Shown here piece by piece: positions 9,957 through 18,397 of a DNA stretch of 36,502 nt. Under the pieces are notes generated by a model. The model was not told the DNA's origin, did no database searches, and saw only the letters and a list, made by a program, of their open reading frames with translations. Position 1 is the first letter of the stretch; each line of letters starts with the position of its first letter. The position numbers were made by a program, and so were the translations under genes. This stretch comes from Bacteroidota bacterium (GTDB lineage Bacteria > Bacteroidota > Bacteroidia > Bacteroidales > GCA-2748055), in the NCBI GenBank assembly GCA_024244665.1, contig JAAEOI010000480.1, positions 1 through 36,502 on the forward strand, written 5' to 3'.

Positions 9957-10976
9957 ATGCTGAACGAAAGTAATAAGAATATCATAAACAGTTGGTTACA
10001 GTCGGCCACGAGGGTTGCTGTCCTTACTCATACAAATCCTGACGGGGATGCCATTGGGTCGAGCCTTGCTCTTGCCCTTGCTTTGAAAAGGAGGGGTATG
10101 GAAGCACAGGTTATTATTCCCGATGGGCTCCCCGATTTTCTGAGGTGGCTTCCGGGTATTGAACTTTCTACCACATTTGCTTACAAGAAGGAGAAAGCAA
10201 GCGGAATCATCGAAAATGCAGATCTGATTTTCTGTCTCGATTTTAATGACCCCAAACGCCTTAATGGAGTGGAGGAGTTGCTTAAAGTCTCAAATTCCAG
10301 GAAGATTCTCATCGATCACCACCAGGACCCTGTCAATTTTACCGATATGACCATATCCGAGACATGGCGCGGTTCAGTGGGTGAAATGATTTACATCTTT
10401 CTTAACGAACTGTTTGGCGAAGAAGCTTTCGACCATGATATTGCCACCTGTCTCTATGTGGCCATTATGACCGATACAGGGAATTTCAATTATGCCAGCA
10501 GCTATCCCGAAATCTTTCATGTTGTGGGCGAGCTGATGAAATACGGAATTGAAAAGGACCGCATCTACAGCTATGTATACGATGCGTTCTCTGAAGACCG
10601 TATGAGGCTGCAGGGATACTGCATGCAGGAGAAGATGGTGGTCCTTGCCAAATACCATACTGCCTTTATCAGTGTAACCGATGAAGAGCTGCGACGTTTT
10701 AATCACCGCAAAGGTGATACTGAAGGCTTTGTAAACATCCCCTTTTCAGTGAAGGGGATCAGGTTTACTGCGCTTTTCGTGGAAAAGAAGGATCTGATCA
10801 GGGTCTCGTTCCGGTCGAGGGGCAATTTTCCAGTGAACAAGGTGGCATCAGAACACTACAGAGGTGGTGGCCACATAAACGCTGCCGGGGGTGATTCCCT
10901 GCTATCAATGGAGGAGACACTGGCCAAATTTGAATCACTTCTTCCTGAATATGCCAAATTGCTTGCCAATGAATAG
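9957..10976 (+). CDS. nrnA: DHH/DHHA1 phosphoesterase, NrnA-like
   Basis: Bifunctional oligoribonuclease/pAp-phosphatase type enzyme that degrades short RNA oligonucleotides and adenosine bisphosphate. The 339-residue length fits the family. DHH motifs are visible in order: THTNPDGDAIGSSLAL (motif I), DFNDPKR (II), LIDHHQDP (III, the DHH itself) and TDTGNFNYASS (IV). The C-terminal DHHA1 domain ends with the substrate-binding YRGGGHINAAGG glycine-rich signature. An 8-base overlap with the start of the following lipoprotein gene suggests translational coupling. The nrnA symbol is by similarity; cyclic-dinucleotide phosphodiesterases of the same fold cannot be excluded, although the absence of PAS/GGDEF domains argues for NrnA. 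Confidence 0.9.
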   Translation: MLNESNKNIINSWLQSATRVAVLTHTNPDGDAIGSSLALALALKRRGMEAQVIIPDGLPDFLRWLPGIELSTTFAYKKEKASGIIENADLIFCLDFNDPKRLNGVEELLKVSNSRKILIDHHQDPVNFTDMTISETWRGSVGEMIYIFLNELFGEEAFDHDIATCLYVAIMTDTGNFNYASSYPEIFHVVGELMKYGIEKDRIYSYVYDAFSEDRMRLQGYCMQEKMVVLAKYHTAFISVTDEELRRFNHRKGDTEGFVNIPFSVKGIRFTALFVEKKDLIRVSFRSRGNFPVNKVASEHYRGGGHINAAGGDSLLSMEETLAKFESLLPEYAKLLANE

Positions 10977-11484
10977 GATTCTGTTCCTCCTGGCTATTCT
11001 CCTGTTAATGAGCTGTGATCCTCCTGTTCAGGAGCAGCACGAGAACCAGACCGATCCTTACCAGGAGCAGTTTATTAAAACCAACCGTTATATGAACAGG
11101 AGGCACAGGGATCATATCGCTGCTTTCGTAGAGCGTGTTGGATGGAATGCAAGGGAAACCTCTTCTGGCTTGTGGATTGTTGTTGAGGATAGCGGCCAGG
11201 GCCCTGCCATTATTGAGAATGATCTTGTAAGCTATACCTTTTCGTCAACCACACTGGAGGGAACTCCCTGCTATGAGGCCACTGATCGGTCACCCAAACA
11301 GATCAGGGTTGGAAAGGGAGGCGTTGAGTCGGGTGTTGAAGTGGGATTGAAGGAACTTAGAAGTGGCAGCAGTGCTGTTTTTCTGATACCCCCCCACCTT
11401 GCCCATGGAAATTTCGGAGACAGAGACAAGATCCCCGGAAATTCAGTACTTATTTACCGGATAAGGGTAAAAGAGGTAAACTAA
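10969..11484 (+). CDS. FKBP-type peptidyl-prolyl isomerase lipoprotein (GldI-like)
   Basis: A 171-residue protein beginning MNRILFLLAILLLMSC, a lipoprotein signal peptide with acylated Cys16. The mature part is a single FKBP-like domain preceded by a helical linker: SGLWIVVEDSG, a divergent central strand region, then EVGLKELRSGSSAVFLIPPHLAHGNFGD and the C-terminal KIPGNSVLIYRIRVKEV strand. GldI of gliding flavobacteria is a lipoprotein of this type; whether this organism glides cannot be told from the window. The start at 10969 was chosen because it gives the signal peptide and overlaps the upstream stop by 8 bases. A second FKBP lipoprotein follows. Confidence 0.82.
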   Translation: MNRILFLLAILLLMSCDPPVQEQHENQTDPYQEQFIKTNRYMNRRHRDHIAAFVERVGWNARETSSGLWIVVEDSGQGPAIIENDLVSYTFSSTTLEGTPCYEATDRSPKQIRVGKGGVESGVEVGLKELRSGSSAVFLIPPHLAHGNFGDRDKIPGNSVLIYRIRVKEVN

Positions 11485-11490
11485 TTATGC

Positions 11491-11498
11491 TATTTTTG
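11491..11498 (+). promoter_or_regulatory. -7 box upstream of second FKBP gene
   Basis: TATTTTTG is an exact TAnnTTTG match just after the first FKBP gene's stop. The predicted start near 11502 gives a leader of about 30 bases to the ATG pair at 11532/11535 and argues against a translation start at the upstream ATG at 11487. Confidence 0.45.
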
Positions 11499-11531
11499 CA
11501 CAATAAATTACAGTGTGATCTGTTAGAAAAG

Positions 11532-12554
11532 ATGATGAAATCAGTATATACAAAGAGTTTTACGATCCTTTTGACCCTTTTTGCATTTTTGGTGCTTCCG
11601 GGCTGCGGAGAGGAAGTCGATGAAAGTGTAGAAAAACTTGCACAGGAACAGCGCTATTTTGACCTTTACATGGGGTCCCACTTCAAGGATACCATTGCAG
11701 CTCCTACCGGAAAGGGTCTTTACTATATCGAGATGTATGAAGGAACCGGCGATTCTCCTGGTGACGAGGACTGGGTGCTGGTAAACCATGTTACATACAC
11801 CATCCCGGAGGACATTGTGGTGGATACATACATTGAAAGTGTATACTTTACCAGTGGTATATCCACTGCAAGAGTCCCCTTGTTTGGCCCATATAAAATG
11901 CAAAACGGAACATGGAATGAAGGATTTACTGAAGGTCTTACAATGATGCGCGAAGGCGGTGGGGCAATCATGTGCTTCACCAGTGAGCTGGGCTTCGGTT
12001 CAGCCGGCACCAGCCTTATGAGAAGTGTGGCTTCATACACCTCGATGAAATATGAGGTGGAACTGCTGGAGGTAATCGGCAGCGATATTGAGGGCTATGA
12101 ACTGGCCAGGATGGAATCCTATGTGGATACCATAATCGGGGTGGAGACTCTTTATGATTCCATTACAGAGACAGTCATGTATTACGTGGTTGATTCAATT
12201 GTTGAAACCGGAAACCCGGTTGTAAATGATTCAGTGGTCGAAATTGCCTATAAGGGTTACCTGATCGATGGTCGGGTTTTTGATGAGAGTGCTGAGGGCT
12301 CAACCTTTGATTTTACAGTTGGTGACTACGAATCTGAGGGTAGTCCTATTATTGGCTGGCAGCTTGGTGTAACCGGTTTCAGAGAGGGCGAAAAGGGAAG
12401 GTTGATTATCCCTTACCAGCAGGGGTATGGAGAAAATGGTAGTATCCGGGATAATCTGGTTTCAATTCCTCCGTATGAAACCCTTGTATTTGATATTGAG
12501 GTGGTCTCGGTCAGCATTGAATCAGACGATGCCGATCCCGATGTGGATGAATAG
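11532..12554 (+). CDS. Tandem-domain FKBP-type isomerase lipoprotein
   Basis: A 340-residue protein with a lipoprotein signal (FTILLTLFAFLVLPGC, acylated Cys25). The mature part has two FKBP-like regions. The first, about residues 60-205, is divergent (EGLTMMREGGGAIMCFTSELGFG). The second, about 225-330, is closer to consensus (VVEIAYKGYLIDGRVFDES, then GWQLGVTGFREGEKGRLIIPYQQGYGENG, then IPPYETLVFDIEVVSV). The acidic C-terminus ends DADPDVDE. It is expected to act on folding of envelope proteins. The start was taken at the signal peptide; ATG at 11535 is an equal alternative. An upstream in-frame ATG at 11487 lies before the -7 box and is less likely. Confidence 0.85.
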   Translation: MMKSVYTKSFTILLTLFAFLVLPGCGEEVDESVEKLAQEQRYFDLYMGSHFKDTIAAPTGKGLYYIEMYEGTGDSPGDEDWVLVNHVTYTIPEDIVVDTYIESVYFTSGISTARVPLFGPYKMQNGTWNEGFTEGLTMMREGGGAIMCFTSELGFGSAGTSLMRSVASYTSMKYEVELLEVIGSDIEGYELARMESYVDTIIGVETLYDSITETVMYYVVDSIVETGNPVVNDSVVEIAYKGYLIDGRVFDESAEGSTFDFTVGDYESEGSPIIGWQLGVTGFREGEKGRLIIPYQQGYGENGSIRDNLVSIPPYETLVFDIEVVSVSIESDDADPDVDE

Positions 12555-12583
12555 GGGCAGAACCCCTGGGCTAAAAATCTCTT

Positions 12584-13291
12584 TTAATTTCCAATCAGAA
12601 AAATCACAGGCCTTTTGTGAAGGGATGGGTTTTTCTCTTTTCTCCATGCGGCAACAGGCTTTGTCAGGATGAATTCCGTATCCATGGTAATGTCTGCCGC
12701 AATACACAGCAAAGTAGAGGAGTCCAGTGTATCGATGATGTCTGAAAGCAGGCCATCGTTGCGATAAGGGGCCTCGATAAAAAGTTGGGTCTCACCTCTC
12801 CTCTTTACCTGCTGTTCCATCTCCTTGATCTTCCTGATCCTCTCGGGACGTTTTACAGAAATATAGCCGTGGAAAGTGAAGGCCTGTCCATTCATTCCTG
12901 AAGCCATGAGCGAGAGAAGGATGGATGAGGGCCCTGTCAGCGGGACTACCCTGATTCCTTTTTCATGAGCTGCCTTAACCACCAGTGCCCCGGGGTCTGC
13001 CACACCGGGTACACCAGCTTCAGAAAGTACAGCGGCATCGGCCCCTGAACTTACTTCTTCAAGAAACCCTGGGATCTCTTCATGAGCGGTATGCTCATTC
13101 AGTTCATAGAACAGAAGCTCATCGATATCGATGCTCCTGTCAAGGCTCTTTAGATACCTGCGGGCATTTCTCAGGTTCTCTACAATATAGACTTTTACCT
13201 TGCCGGTAAGTTCGGGAATGACTGCCGGGATTGTCAGAGTGGTATCGGGATTTCCAAGGGTATTTGGAACAAGGTAGAGGACTCCTGCCAT
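12584..13291 (-). CDS. SAM-dependent methyltransferase, RsmI-like paralogue
   Basis: A 235-residue tetrapyrrole-methylase-fold protein. Visible blocks are LYLVPNTLGN at the N-terminus (RsmI has LYLVATPIGNLGD here), LSEAGVPGVADPGA (RsmI: VSDAGTPGISDPG), VVPLTGPSSILLSLMASG and the FHGYISVKRPERI region. This is the family of 16S rRNA 2'-O-methyltransferase RsmI, but the N-terminal GNLGD signature is replaced. It therefore looks like the divergent paralogue that many Bacteroidota carry besides true RsmI; the RNA or other target is unknown. It is divergent from the metallo-hydrolase gene across a 59-base AT-rich gap. Confidence 0.85.
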   Translation of the reverse strand: MAGVLYLVPNTLGNPDTTLTIPAVIPELTGKVKVYIVENLRNARRYLKSLDRSIDIDELLFYELNEHTAHEEIPGFLEEVSSGADAAVLSEAGVPGVADPGALVVKAAHEKGIRVVPLTGPSSILLSLMASGMNGQAFTFHGYISVKRPERIRKIKEMEQQVKRRGETQLFIEAPYRNDGLLSDIIDTLDSSTLLCIAADITMDTEFILTKPVAAWRKEKNPSLHKRPVIFLIGN

Positions 13292-13350
13292 CGGTTTTTT
13301 TATAAAAATAATGATAACTTCGCTAACACGGTTAAACTATAACTGATCAA

Positions 13351-14112
13351 TTGAAAATTACTTTTCTTGGTACCGGCACATCGCAGGGTGTCCCGGTAAT
13401 TGGCTGCAGGTGTCGAGGCTGCATGTCGGATGATGAAGGGGATAAAAGGCTTCGTTCATCCATCCTGATTGAGGCTGAGGAACAGGTCCTCGTCATCGAT
13501 ACAAGTCCCGACTTCAGGCAACAGATGCTCAGGGCTGATGTAACCAGCCTCAATGCAGTACTCTTTACCCATGAACACAGGGATCATATCGGCGGACTGG
13601 ATGATATCAGGGCGTACAATTTTATCCAGAAAAGCTCCATGGATATCTATGCAGAGGAGAGGGTAATAAGGGCCCTGAACGGGATGTACCCCTATATCTT
13701 TGCTGAGAAAAAATACCCCGGGGTTCCACAGGTTGCTATGCATTCCATCTCATCCCAGCCATTTATGATTGGCCCTCTTGAAATCATTCCCATTCGCATG
13801 ATGCATTACCGTTTGCCGGTTCTGGGATTCAGAATAGGTGATTTTGCATACCTGACCGACGCAAATTATATCTCTGAGCAGGAGAAGGAGAAGCTGTTTG
13901 GTGTGAAGCACCTGGTAGTGAATGCTCTGAGACGGGAAATTCACATCTCGCATTTTACACTGGACCAGGCCGTGGGACTTATTGAAGAGATGAGCCCCAG
14001 GATGGGATACCTGACCCATATTTCTCACCAGATGGGGCCCTCCCGATTGGTCAATGATGAATTACCACCGAACATTCAAACCGCCTATGATGGCCTGGTT
14101 CTGGACTTATAA
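13351..14112 (+). CDS. MBL-fold metallo-hydrolase, PhnP-like
   Basis: A 253-residue metallo-beta-lactamase-fold enzyme. It starts with TTG at 13351, giving MKITFLGTGTSQGVPVIGC, the canonical PhnP-like N-terminus. Cys19, Cys21 and Cys24 resemble the extra zinc site of PhnP phosphodiesterases. The dinuclear site motif THEHRDHIGG supplies His74, His76, Asp78 and His79; later ligands are likely in YRLPVLGFRIGDFAYLTDANY and the THISHQMG block. It probably hydrolyses a phosphodiester; the substrate is unknown, and no phn genes are nearby, so a phosphonate role is not supported. Its last 28 bases overlap the convergent MFS gene. Confidence 0.88.
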   Translation: MKITFLGTGTSQGVPVIGCRCRGCMSDDEGDKRLRSSILIEAEEQVLVIDTSPDFRQQMLRADVTSLNAVLFTHEHRDHIGGLDDIRAYNFIQKSSMDIYAEERVIRALNGMYPYIFAEKKYPGVPQVAMHSISSQPFMIGPLEIIPIRMMHYRLPVLGFRIGDFAYLTDANYISEQEKEKLFGVKHLVVNALRREIHISHFTLDQAVGLIEEMSPRMGYLTHISHQMGPSRLVNDELPPNIQTAYDGLVLDL

Positions 14113-15239
14113 GTCGTGATCCGGTTCATCTCCTTTCCCGTTGAAAGAAAAAGAATAGCGGTCAGGATACTTAACACCAGGAAAATGGCCCCCGCCAGGG
14201 TCAGTGCCTGTGGCAGTGAATAGAGGTCTTTGATCCAGCCAAGCAAAGGGCCTGTGAATGCAAAAAGCAGCCTGATGATGAAATTTCTTACTGAGAGAAC
14301 GGTTGCCCGGATATGAGATTCGGTTACCCGGTTAATATAGTCTTTCAGGACTGGCGTTGCATAGCCCCGGACAAGGTAGAAGAGATACAGGATGATCAGT
14401 CCGGTAGACAGGTGAAAGCGACCCAATGCCAGGTAACCCAGGGGGATTGTTATGGCAATAATCAATATGGACCATCTCTGCCCCAGCTTTGATTCCAGGC
14501 GATGCGCTGTGTAGGAGGTAATGGCAACGGTCAGGTTCAACGTGGTCCACAGCAGACCATACCATTTAATTTCAATCCCGGCAAATTCAAAGAAGGGCTG
14601 AGCAAACCACGCCATGGTGAGGGTAGAGGTTCCTATAATGGCACTGAAAAGGATGTTGCGTCGCAGCAACCGGTTTTCGAACAGTGCAAATCTGGCGATC
14701 TGAATAATCTCCATGATCCCGGCCTTGATCAGCGGAATCTTTCTGGAAGGTTCAACCAGGGTAATTGCTGCCGGGAGAGCAATAAAGGCAACAAAGGCCT
14801 GGGCTATGTATGGTGCCCTGAGTGTAATCCCGGCCAGCAGTCCGCCAATAATACCTGCTACTGCCTCTGCGATATTACCAAGGGATATGATGCGCCCTTC
14901 ATAGCGTGAGTATTTTTTCTCTTCCCCCCGTTCCAGGAGTGAATCATAGAGCATTGCCGAATCCGCTCCTGATATGCAGCTCTGACCGATCCCCAGAATG
15001 ATCTCGGCAATAAGAAATCCCATAAAGCCATAACTAAAACTGTAAGTGGCAAATCCAAAGGTTCCGAATACAGCACCAAGAATGAGGGTTTTTCTCCGAC
15101 CGATCACATCTGCCAGGTAACCTGAAGGGATTTCCAGTATGACAATTGCAATGGAGTAGATTGCCTGTAAAACCATTATATCCTTCATGGAGAGTCCGTT
15201 GCTCTCATAGAAAGGAACTACTATGGGCATGTAAAGCAT
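14085..15239 (-). CDS. MFS transporter (start uncertain)
   Basis: A 384-residue multi-pass protein with major facilitator features: the loop 2-3 motif GYLADVIGRRKT and alternating hydrophobic segments along the full length. The first ATG (15239) lies inside what looks like membrane helix 1: the frame stays open upstream and encodes IYRLYLIKIAKWF immediately before it, as in relatives. No ATG, GTG or TTG is available in frame before a stop at about 15373. The true start may be a rare codon (ATT or CTG) or the N-terminus may be damaged. A purine-rich AAGGAGG lies about 100 bases upstream of 15239. The substrate is unknown. It overlaps the convergent metallo-hydrolase gene by 28 bases. Confidence 0.82.
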   Translation of the reverse strand: MLYMPIVVPFYESNGLSMKDIMVLQAIYSIAIVILEIPSGYLADVIGRRKTLILGAVFGTFGFATYSFSYGFMGFLIAEIILGIGQSCISGADSAMLYDSLLERGEEKKYSRYEGRIISLGNIAEAVAGIIGGLLAGITLRAPYIAQAFVAFIALPAAITLVEPSRKIPLIKAGIMEIIQIARFALFENRLLRRNILFSAIIGTSTLTMAWFAQPFFEFAGIEIKWYGLLWTTLNLTVAITSYTAHRLESKLGQRWSILIIAITIPLGYLALGRFHLSTGLIILYLFYLVRGYATPVLKDYINRVTESHIRATVLSVRNFIIRLLFAFTGPLLGWIKDLYSLPQALTLAGAIFLVLSILTAILFLSTGKEMNRITTYKSRTRPS

Positions 15240-15415
15240 GAACCATTTGGCAATCTTGATCAGGTATAGCCTGTATATATTTGGGTGGATATTTTTTATG
15301 AGAATAGGTGTTGGTTGTGCAAAACTAAAAAAACCGTTTTGATCCTCCTTAGATGTTTTATAAAATATTTATGGAACAGGCATTGTAGTTATCTTTACTC
15401 AAGAATACTTTAGTC

Positions 15416-17221
15416 ATGGGGATGACTTTTATTGAGAAGATACTGGCCCGGCATTCGGGCCATGAATCTGTTGCGCCTGGTGAGATTCTGGATGTGGAAA
15501 TTGACGCACGTGTTGCGCGCGACTTTGGAGGTGCCAATGTGGTGAAGCATATGGAGGATCATAAACTGTCCCTGGATGATGCTTCAAGAACCTTTTTCAC
15601 CTTCGATTGTAATCCCACAGGATCAGATCAGAAATATGCTACCAACCAGCATAGATGCAGACAATATGCCCGTGAACAGGGGATTGCTGTATATGATATT
15701 GATAAGGGGATCGGTACCCATGTCCTCATTGAAGAGGGACTTGCCTGGCCAGGGTCCACAGCAGTTTCCACCGACTCTCATGCAAACATTCTTGGTGCAG
15801 TGGGTGCATTCGGACAGGGGATGGGAGACAAGGACATCGCAGCATCGTGGCACCACGGGAACACCTGGTTTAAGGTTCCCCCATCGGTGAAAATCGTGAT
15901 TGAAGGGATGCCTGGTGAGGAGATTTCCGCCAAGGATATATCCCTGAACCTTCTGGATCACTTTGGTGCCAGTTCATTACTGGGTTATGCCATAGAATTG
16001 GAGGGTGCTCTGGTTGATTCCCTTTCCCTTGATCAGAGGATTACCATTTCTTCCATGGCCACCGAAATGGGGGCAATCATTATTCTTTTCCCCCCGAACA
16101 ATGAGGTGCTCAGGTATTGTGAATCGAGGGCCGGAAGAAAGATCGATCCGGTCCGTGCAGATCAGGATGCCATATATGAGGAGACTTTCACCATAGATGC
16201 AACTGGCTTCACTCCAAAAATATCATTGCCGGGAAAACCACATGATACCACCTCTATACCTGACATTAAGATATGGATTGATTCTGCATTTATAGGCAGT
16301 TGTACAAACGGAAGGATTGAGGATATGAGAAGTGCAGCAGAGTTATTGAGGGGGCGGAGGGTGGCTCCCGGAGTTGTGCTGAAGATTGTTCCGGCCACTG
16401 ACCGGGTATGGCACCAGTGCCTTGAAGAGGGACTGATCGAGGTTTTCAAGGAGTCCGGTGCGCTGGTCTCCAATGCAGGATGTGCAGGATGTGCCGCCGG
16501 ACAGGTAGGGCAAAACGGCCCCGGAGAGGTAAGCATCAGTACGGGGAACCGGAACTTTCCAGGGAAGCAGGGAAGGGGAGAGGTCTACCTGGCATCACCT
16601 GTGGTTGCTGCGGCTTCAGCTCTTGCTGGCTATATTACTGATCCCGGGCATCTGCCTGAGCAGCCCGAACCCAGGCCGGCCGTTCATGCCGTCAGGCAGG
16701 ACCAGAAAGAGGTCCGGTCTGAAAAACCGGCCGACCGCCCCGATGAAGTTACAGGACGGGCCTGGTTTATTTCCAGAGACAATATCGATACCGATATGAT
16801 CTACCACAACCGCTATCTCTCCATTACCGACATCAAAGAGATGGGGCAATATACCTTTGACAATTTGGATGGCTATGAAGACTTTGCGTCCAGGGTGCAA
16901 TCGGGAGATATCATCATTACCGGGAAGAATTTTGGATCGGGCAGTTCGCGGCAACAGGCTGTTGACTGTTTTATCTCCCTGGGAGTACAGTGCCTGGTGG
17001 CTGAGTCATTCGGTTCCATTTACGAACGCAATGCCATCAATGCAGCATTTCCGATTCTTTCCTCTAAGAAGATTTCCAATCTCAAACTGGAAGATGGCGA
17101 TGAGATCTATGTGAATTTCAAAACCGGTGAGATACGCAATATCACAAAAGAGGTTTCTCTGGAAGCATCTTCGTTCTCTGATGTTCAAATGGAGATTTAC
17201 CAGAATAATGGATTGTTCTAA
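15416..17221 (+). CDS. Fused LeuC-LeuD hydro-lyase (aconitase superfamily), paralogue 1
   Basis: A 601-residue fusion of the large (Fe-S) and small (swivelling) subunits of an isopropylmalate-dehydratase/homoaconitase-type enzyme. The large part (about 1-415) has the [4Fe-4S] ligands Cys296 (GSCTNGRIEDM), Cys356 and Cys359 (NAGCAGCAAG), and a DSH block (STDSHANILGAVGAFG). A Pro/Glu/Arg-rich linker (about 415-445) joins the LeuD domain, which has the substrate-loop region NIDTDMIYHNRYLSI and the NFGSGSSRQQA swivel motif. The family isomerises 2- and 3-hydroxy acids through dehydration and rehydration. The actual substrate (isopropylmalate, homocitrate, citrate, a methylmalate) cannot be read from sequence. 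An alternative start is ATG 15422. asnA follows 12 bases downstream. Confidence 0.88.
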   Translation: MGMTFIEKILARHSGHESVAPGEILDVEIDARVARDFGGANVVKHMEDHKLSLDDASRTFFTFDCNPTGSDQKYATNQHRCRQYAREQGIAVYDIDKGIGTHVLIEEGLAWPGSTAVSTDSHANILGAVGAFGQGMGDKDIAASWHHGNTWFKVPPSVKIVIEGMPGEEISAKDISLNLLDHFGASSLLGYAIELEGALVDSLSLDQRITISSMATEMGAIIILFPPNNEVLRYCESRAGRKIDPVRADQDAIYEETFTIDATGFTPKISLPGKPHDTTSIPDIKIWIDSAFIGSCTNGRIEDMRSAAELLRGRRVAPGVVLKIVPATDRVWHQCLEEGLIEVFKESGALVSNAGCAGCAAGQVGQNGPGEVSISTGNRNFPGKQGRGEVYLASPVVAAASALAGYITDPGHLPEQPEPRPAVHAVRQDQKEVRSEKPADRPDEVTGRAWFISRDNIDTDMIYHNRYLSITDIKEMGQYTFDNLDGYEDFASRVQSGDIIITGKNFGSGSSRQQAVDCFISLGVQCLVAESFGSIYERNAINAAFPILSSKKISNLKLEDGDEIYVNFKTGEIRNITKEVSLEASSFSDVQMEIYQNNGLF

Positions 17222-17233
17222 GGAGTAAAAATT

Positions 17234-18268
17234 ATGAGATTAATAATACCAGATGGGTATAAGCCCCTCATAAATTTGAAAGAGACAGAGAAGGCCATTG
17301 AGATGATGAAAGATCATTTTGAGACAGGCCTTGCATCTGACCTGCGTTTAAGAAGAGTTACGGCCCCTCTTTTTATGTTGAAAGGGACAGGCCTGAATGA
17401 TGACCTTCGCGGAGTTGAGCAGCCCATCAGCTTCAAAGTGAAGGATTTGCGTAATGAGGAGGCTGAAGTGGTTATGTCGCTGGCCAAATGGAAACGGATG
17501 ATGCTGCGGGATTACGACATCAGTACAGGATACGGGATCTACACCGATATGAATGCACTCAGGCCCGATGAGGAACTTGACAACATGCATTCGGTATATG
17601 TGGACCAATGGGATTGGGAGAAGGCAATTTTACCCGGTGAGCGTACACTGGATACCCTGAAAAATGCAGTCAGGAAGGTATGGGGCAATGTAAAGAGAAG
17701 TGAGTTTTTCCTGCATACCTTTTATCCAAGTGTGGTACCGGAGTTACCCGAGGAGATCACCTTTATCCATGCAGAGCAGCTTTTTGAAAAGTTTCCCGAT
17801 TTATCCAGCAGGGAGCGTGAGGACAAAATTGCAGAGGAACTCGGTGCTGTCTTTATTATCGGGATCGGAGCCGATCTGCCCGATGGAAAGCCCCACGACC
17901 GGCGTGCACCTGACTATGATGACTGGAGCACCGAAACTGCAGATGGTTTTAAGGGCCTGAACGGTGACATCATCGTATGGAACAATGTTCTTAAATGCGC
18001 TGCTGAACTCACCTCAATGGGGATCAGGGTGGATAAGGATGAGATGATAAGACAGCTGGAGATCACCGGCACCCAGGAACGAACTGACCTGCTCTTCCAC
18101 CGCCGCCTCCTTAATGACGAGCTTCCCTCATCGATTGGGGGTGGGATCGGTCAGTCCCGAACAGCTATGCAGTTGCTGAAAAAAGCGCACATTGGAGAGA
18201 TCCAGTCTGCCATCTGGCCAGGAGAGATGGTGAACCACTGCCTGCGTTCCAATATTAGATTAATATAA
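17234..18268 (+). CDS. asnA: Aspartate-ammonia ligase (AsnA)
   Basis: Makes asparagine from aspartate, ammonia and ATP (AMP-forming); it is a class II aminoacyl-tRNA-synthetase-like enzyme in the cytoplasm. The 344-residue length is close to the E. coli enzyme. Family blocks are clear: LRRVTAPLF, VMSLAKWKRMML, YGIYTDMNALRPDEELD, LHSVYVDQWDWE-like MHSVYVDQWDWEKAI, DRRAPDYDDWST, LNGDIIVWN, SMGIRVD and the C-terminal SSIGGGIGQSRTAMQLLL-like motif 3 containing the conserved Arg. It starts 12 bases after the first fused hydro-lyase and is followed by a heptamer array and the second one, suggesting a shared transcript with the first. Confidence 0.96.
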   Translation: MRLIIPDGYKPLINLKETEKAIEMMKDHFETGLASDLRLRRVTAPLFMLKGTGLNDDLRGVEQPISFKVKDLRNEEAEVVMSLAKWKRMMLRDYDISTGYGIYTDMNALRPDEELDNMHSVYVDQWDWEKAILPGERTLDTLKNAVRKVWGNVKRSEFFLHTFYPSVVPELPEEITFIHAEQLFEKFPDLSSREREDKIAEELGAVFIIGIGADLPDGKPHDRRAPDYDDWSTETADGFKGLNGDIIVWNNVLKCAAELTSMGIRVDKDEMIRQLEITGTQERTDLLFHRRLLNDELPSSIGGGIGQSRTAMQLLKKAHIGEIQSAIWPGEMVNHCLRSNIRLI

Positions 18269-18270
18269 AA

Positions 18271-18382
18271 CTCAGTATACAGTACACAGTGCACAGTACT
18301 CAGTACACAGTACTCAGTACTCAGTACACTGTACTCAGTACACAGTACACAGTACACAGTGCTCAGTGCTCAGTTCTCAGTG
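18271..18382 (+). repeat. 16-copy heptamer tandem array (CWCAGTR)
   Basis: Sixteen contiguous 7-bp units, 112 bases with no indel. The main forms are CTCAGTA and CACAGTA, with variants CACAGTG, CTCAGTG, TACAGTA, CTCAGTT and one CACTGTA. The array fills nearly the whole 129-base gap between asnA and the next gene and ends 15 bases before its ATG. Each junction makes GTAC/AGTACT palindromes. It resembles short tandemly repeated repetitive (STRR) heptamers known from cyanobacteria and other bacteria. Confidence 0.95.
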
Positions 18383-18397
18383 CGATTGAGATAATAA

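Noticed and set aside
11487..11531. Upstream start (11487) for the second FKBP gene
   Set aside because: It precedes the -7 box and would put 15 non-signal residues before the lipoprotein signal.
12553..12567. GGGG/CCCC hairpin after the second FKBP gene as a terminator
   Set aside because: The stem is only 5 bp and is not followed by a proper T-run at the right distance.
18151..18357. Minus-strand ORF of 68 codons across the heptamer array
   Set aside because: Its N-terminal half is a translation of the 7-bp repeat (repeating Cys/Val/Leu/Ser/Thr/Glu pattern) and the rest is antisense to asnA; no independent coding evidence.
18271..18382. Heptamer array as a CRISPR
   Set aside because: Units are 7 bp and contiguous without spacers; no cas genes in the window.
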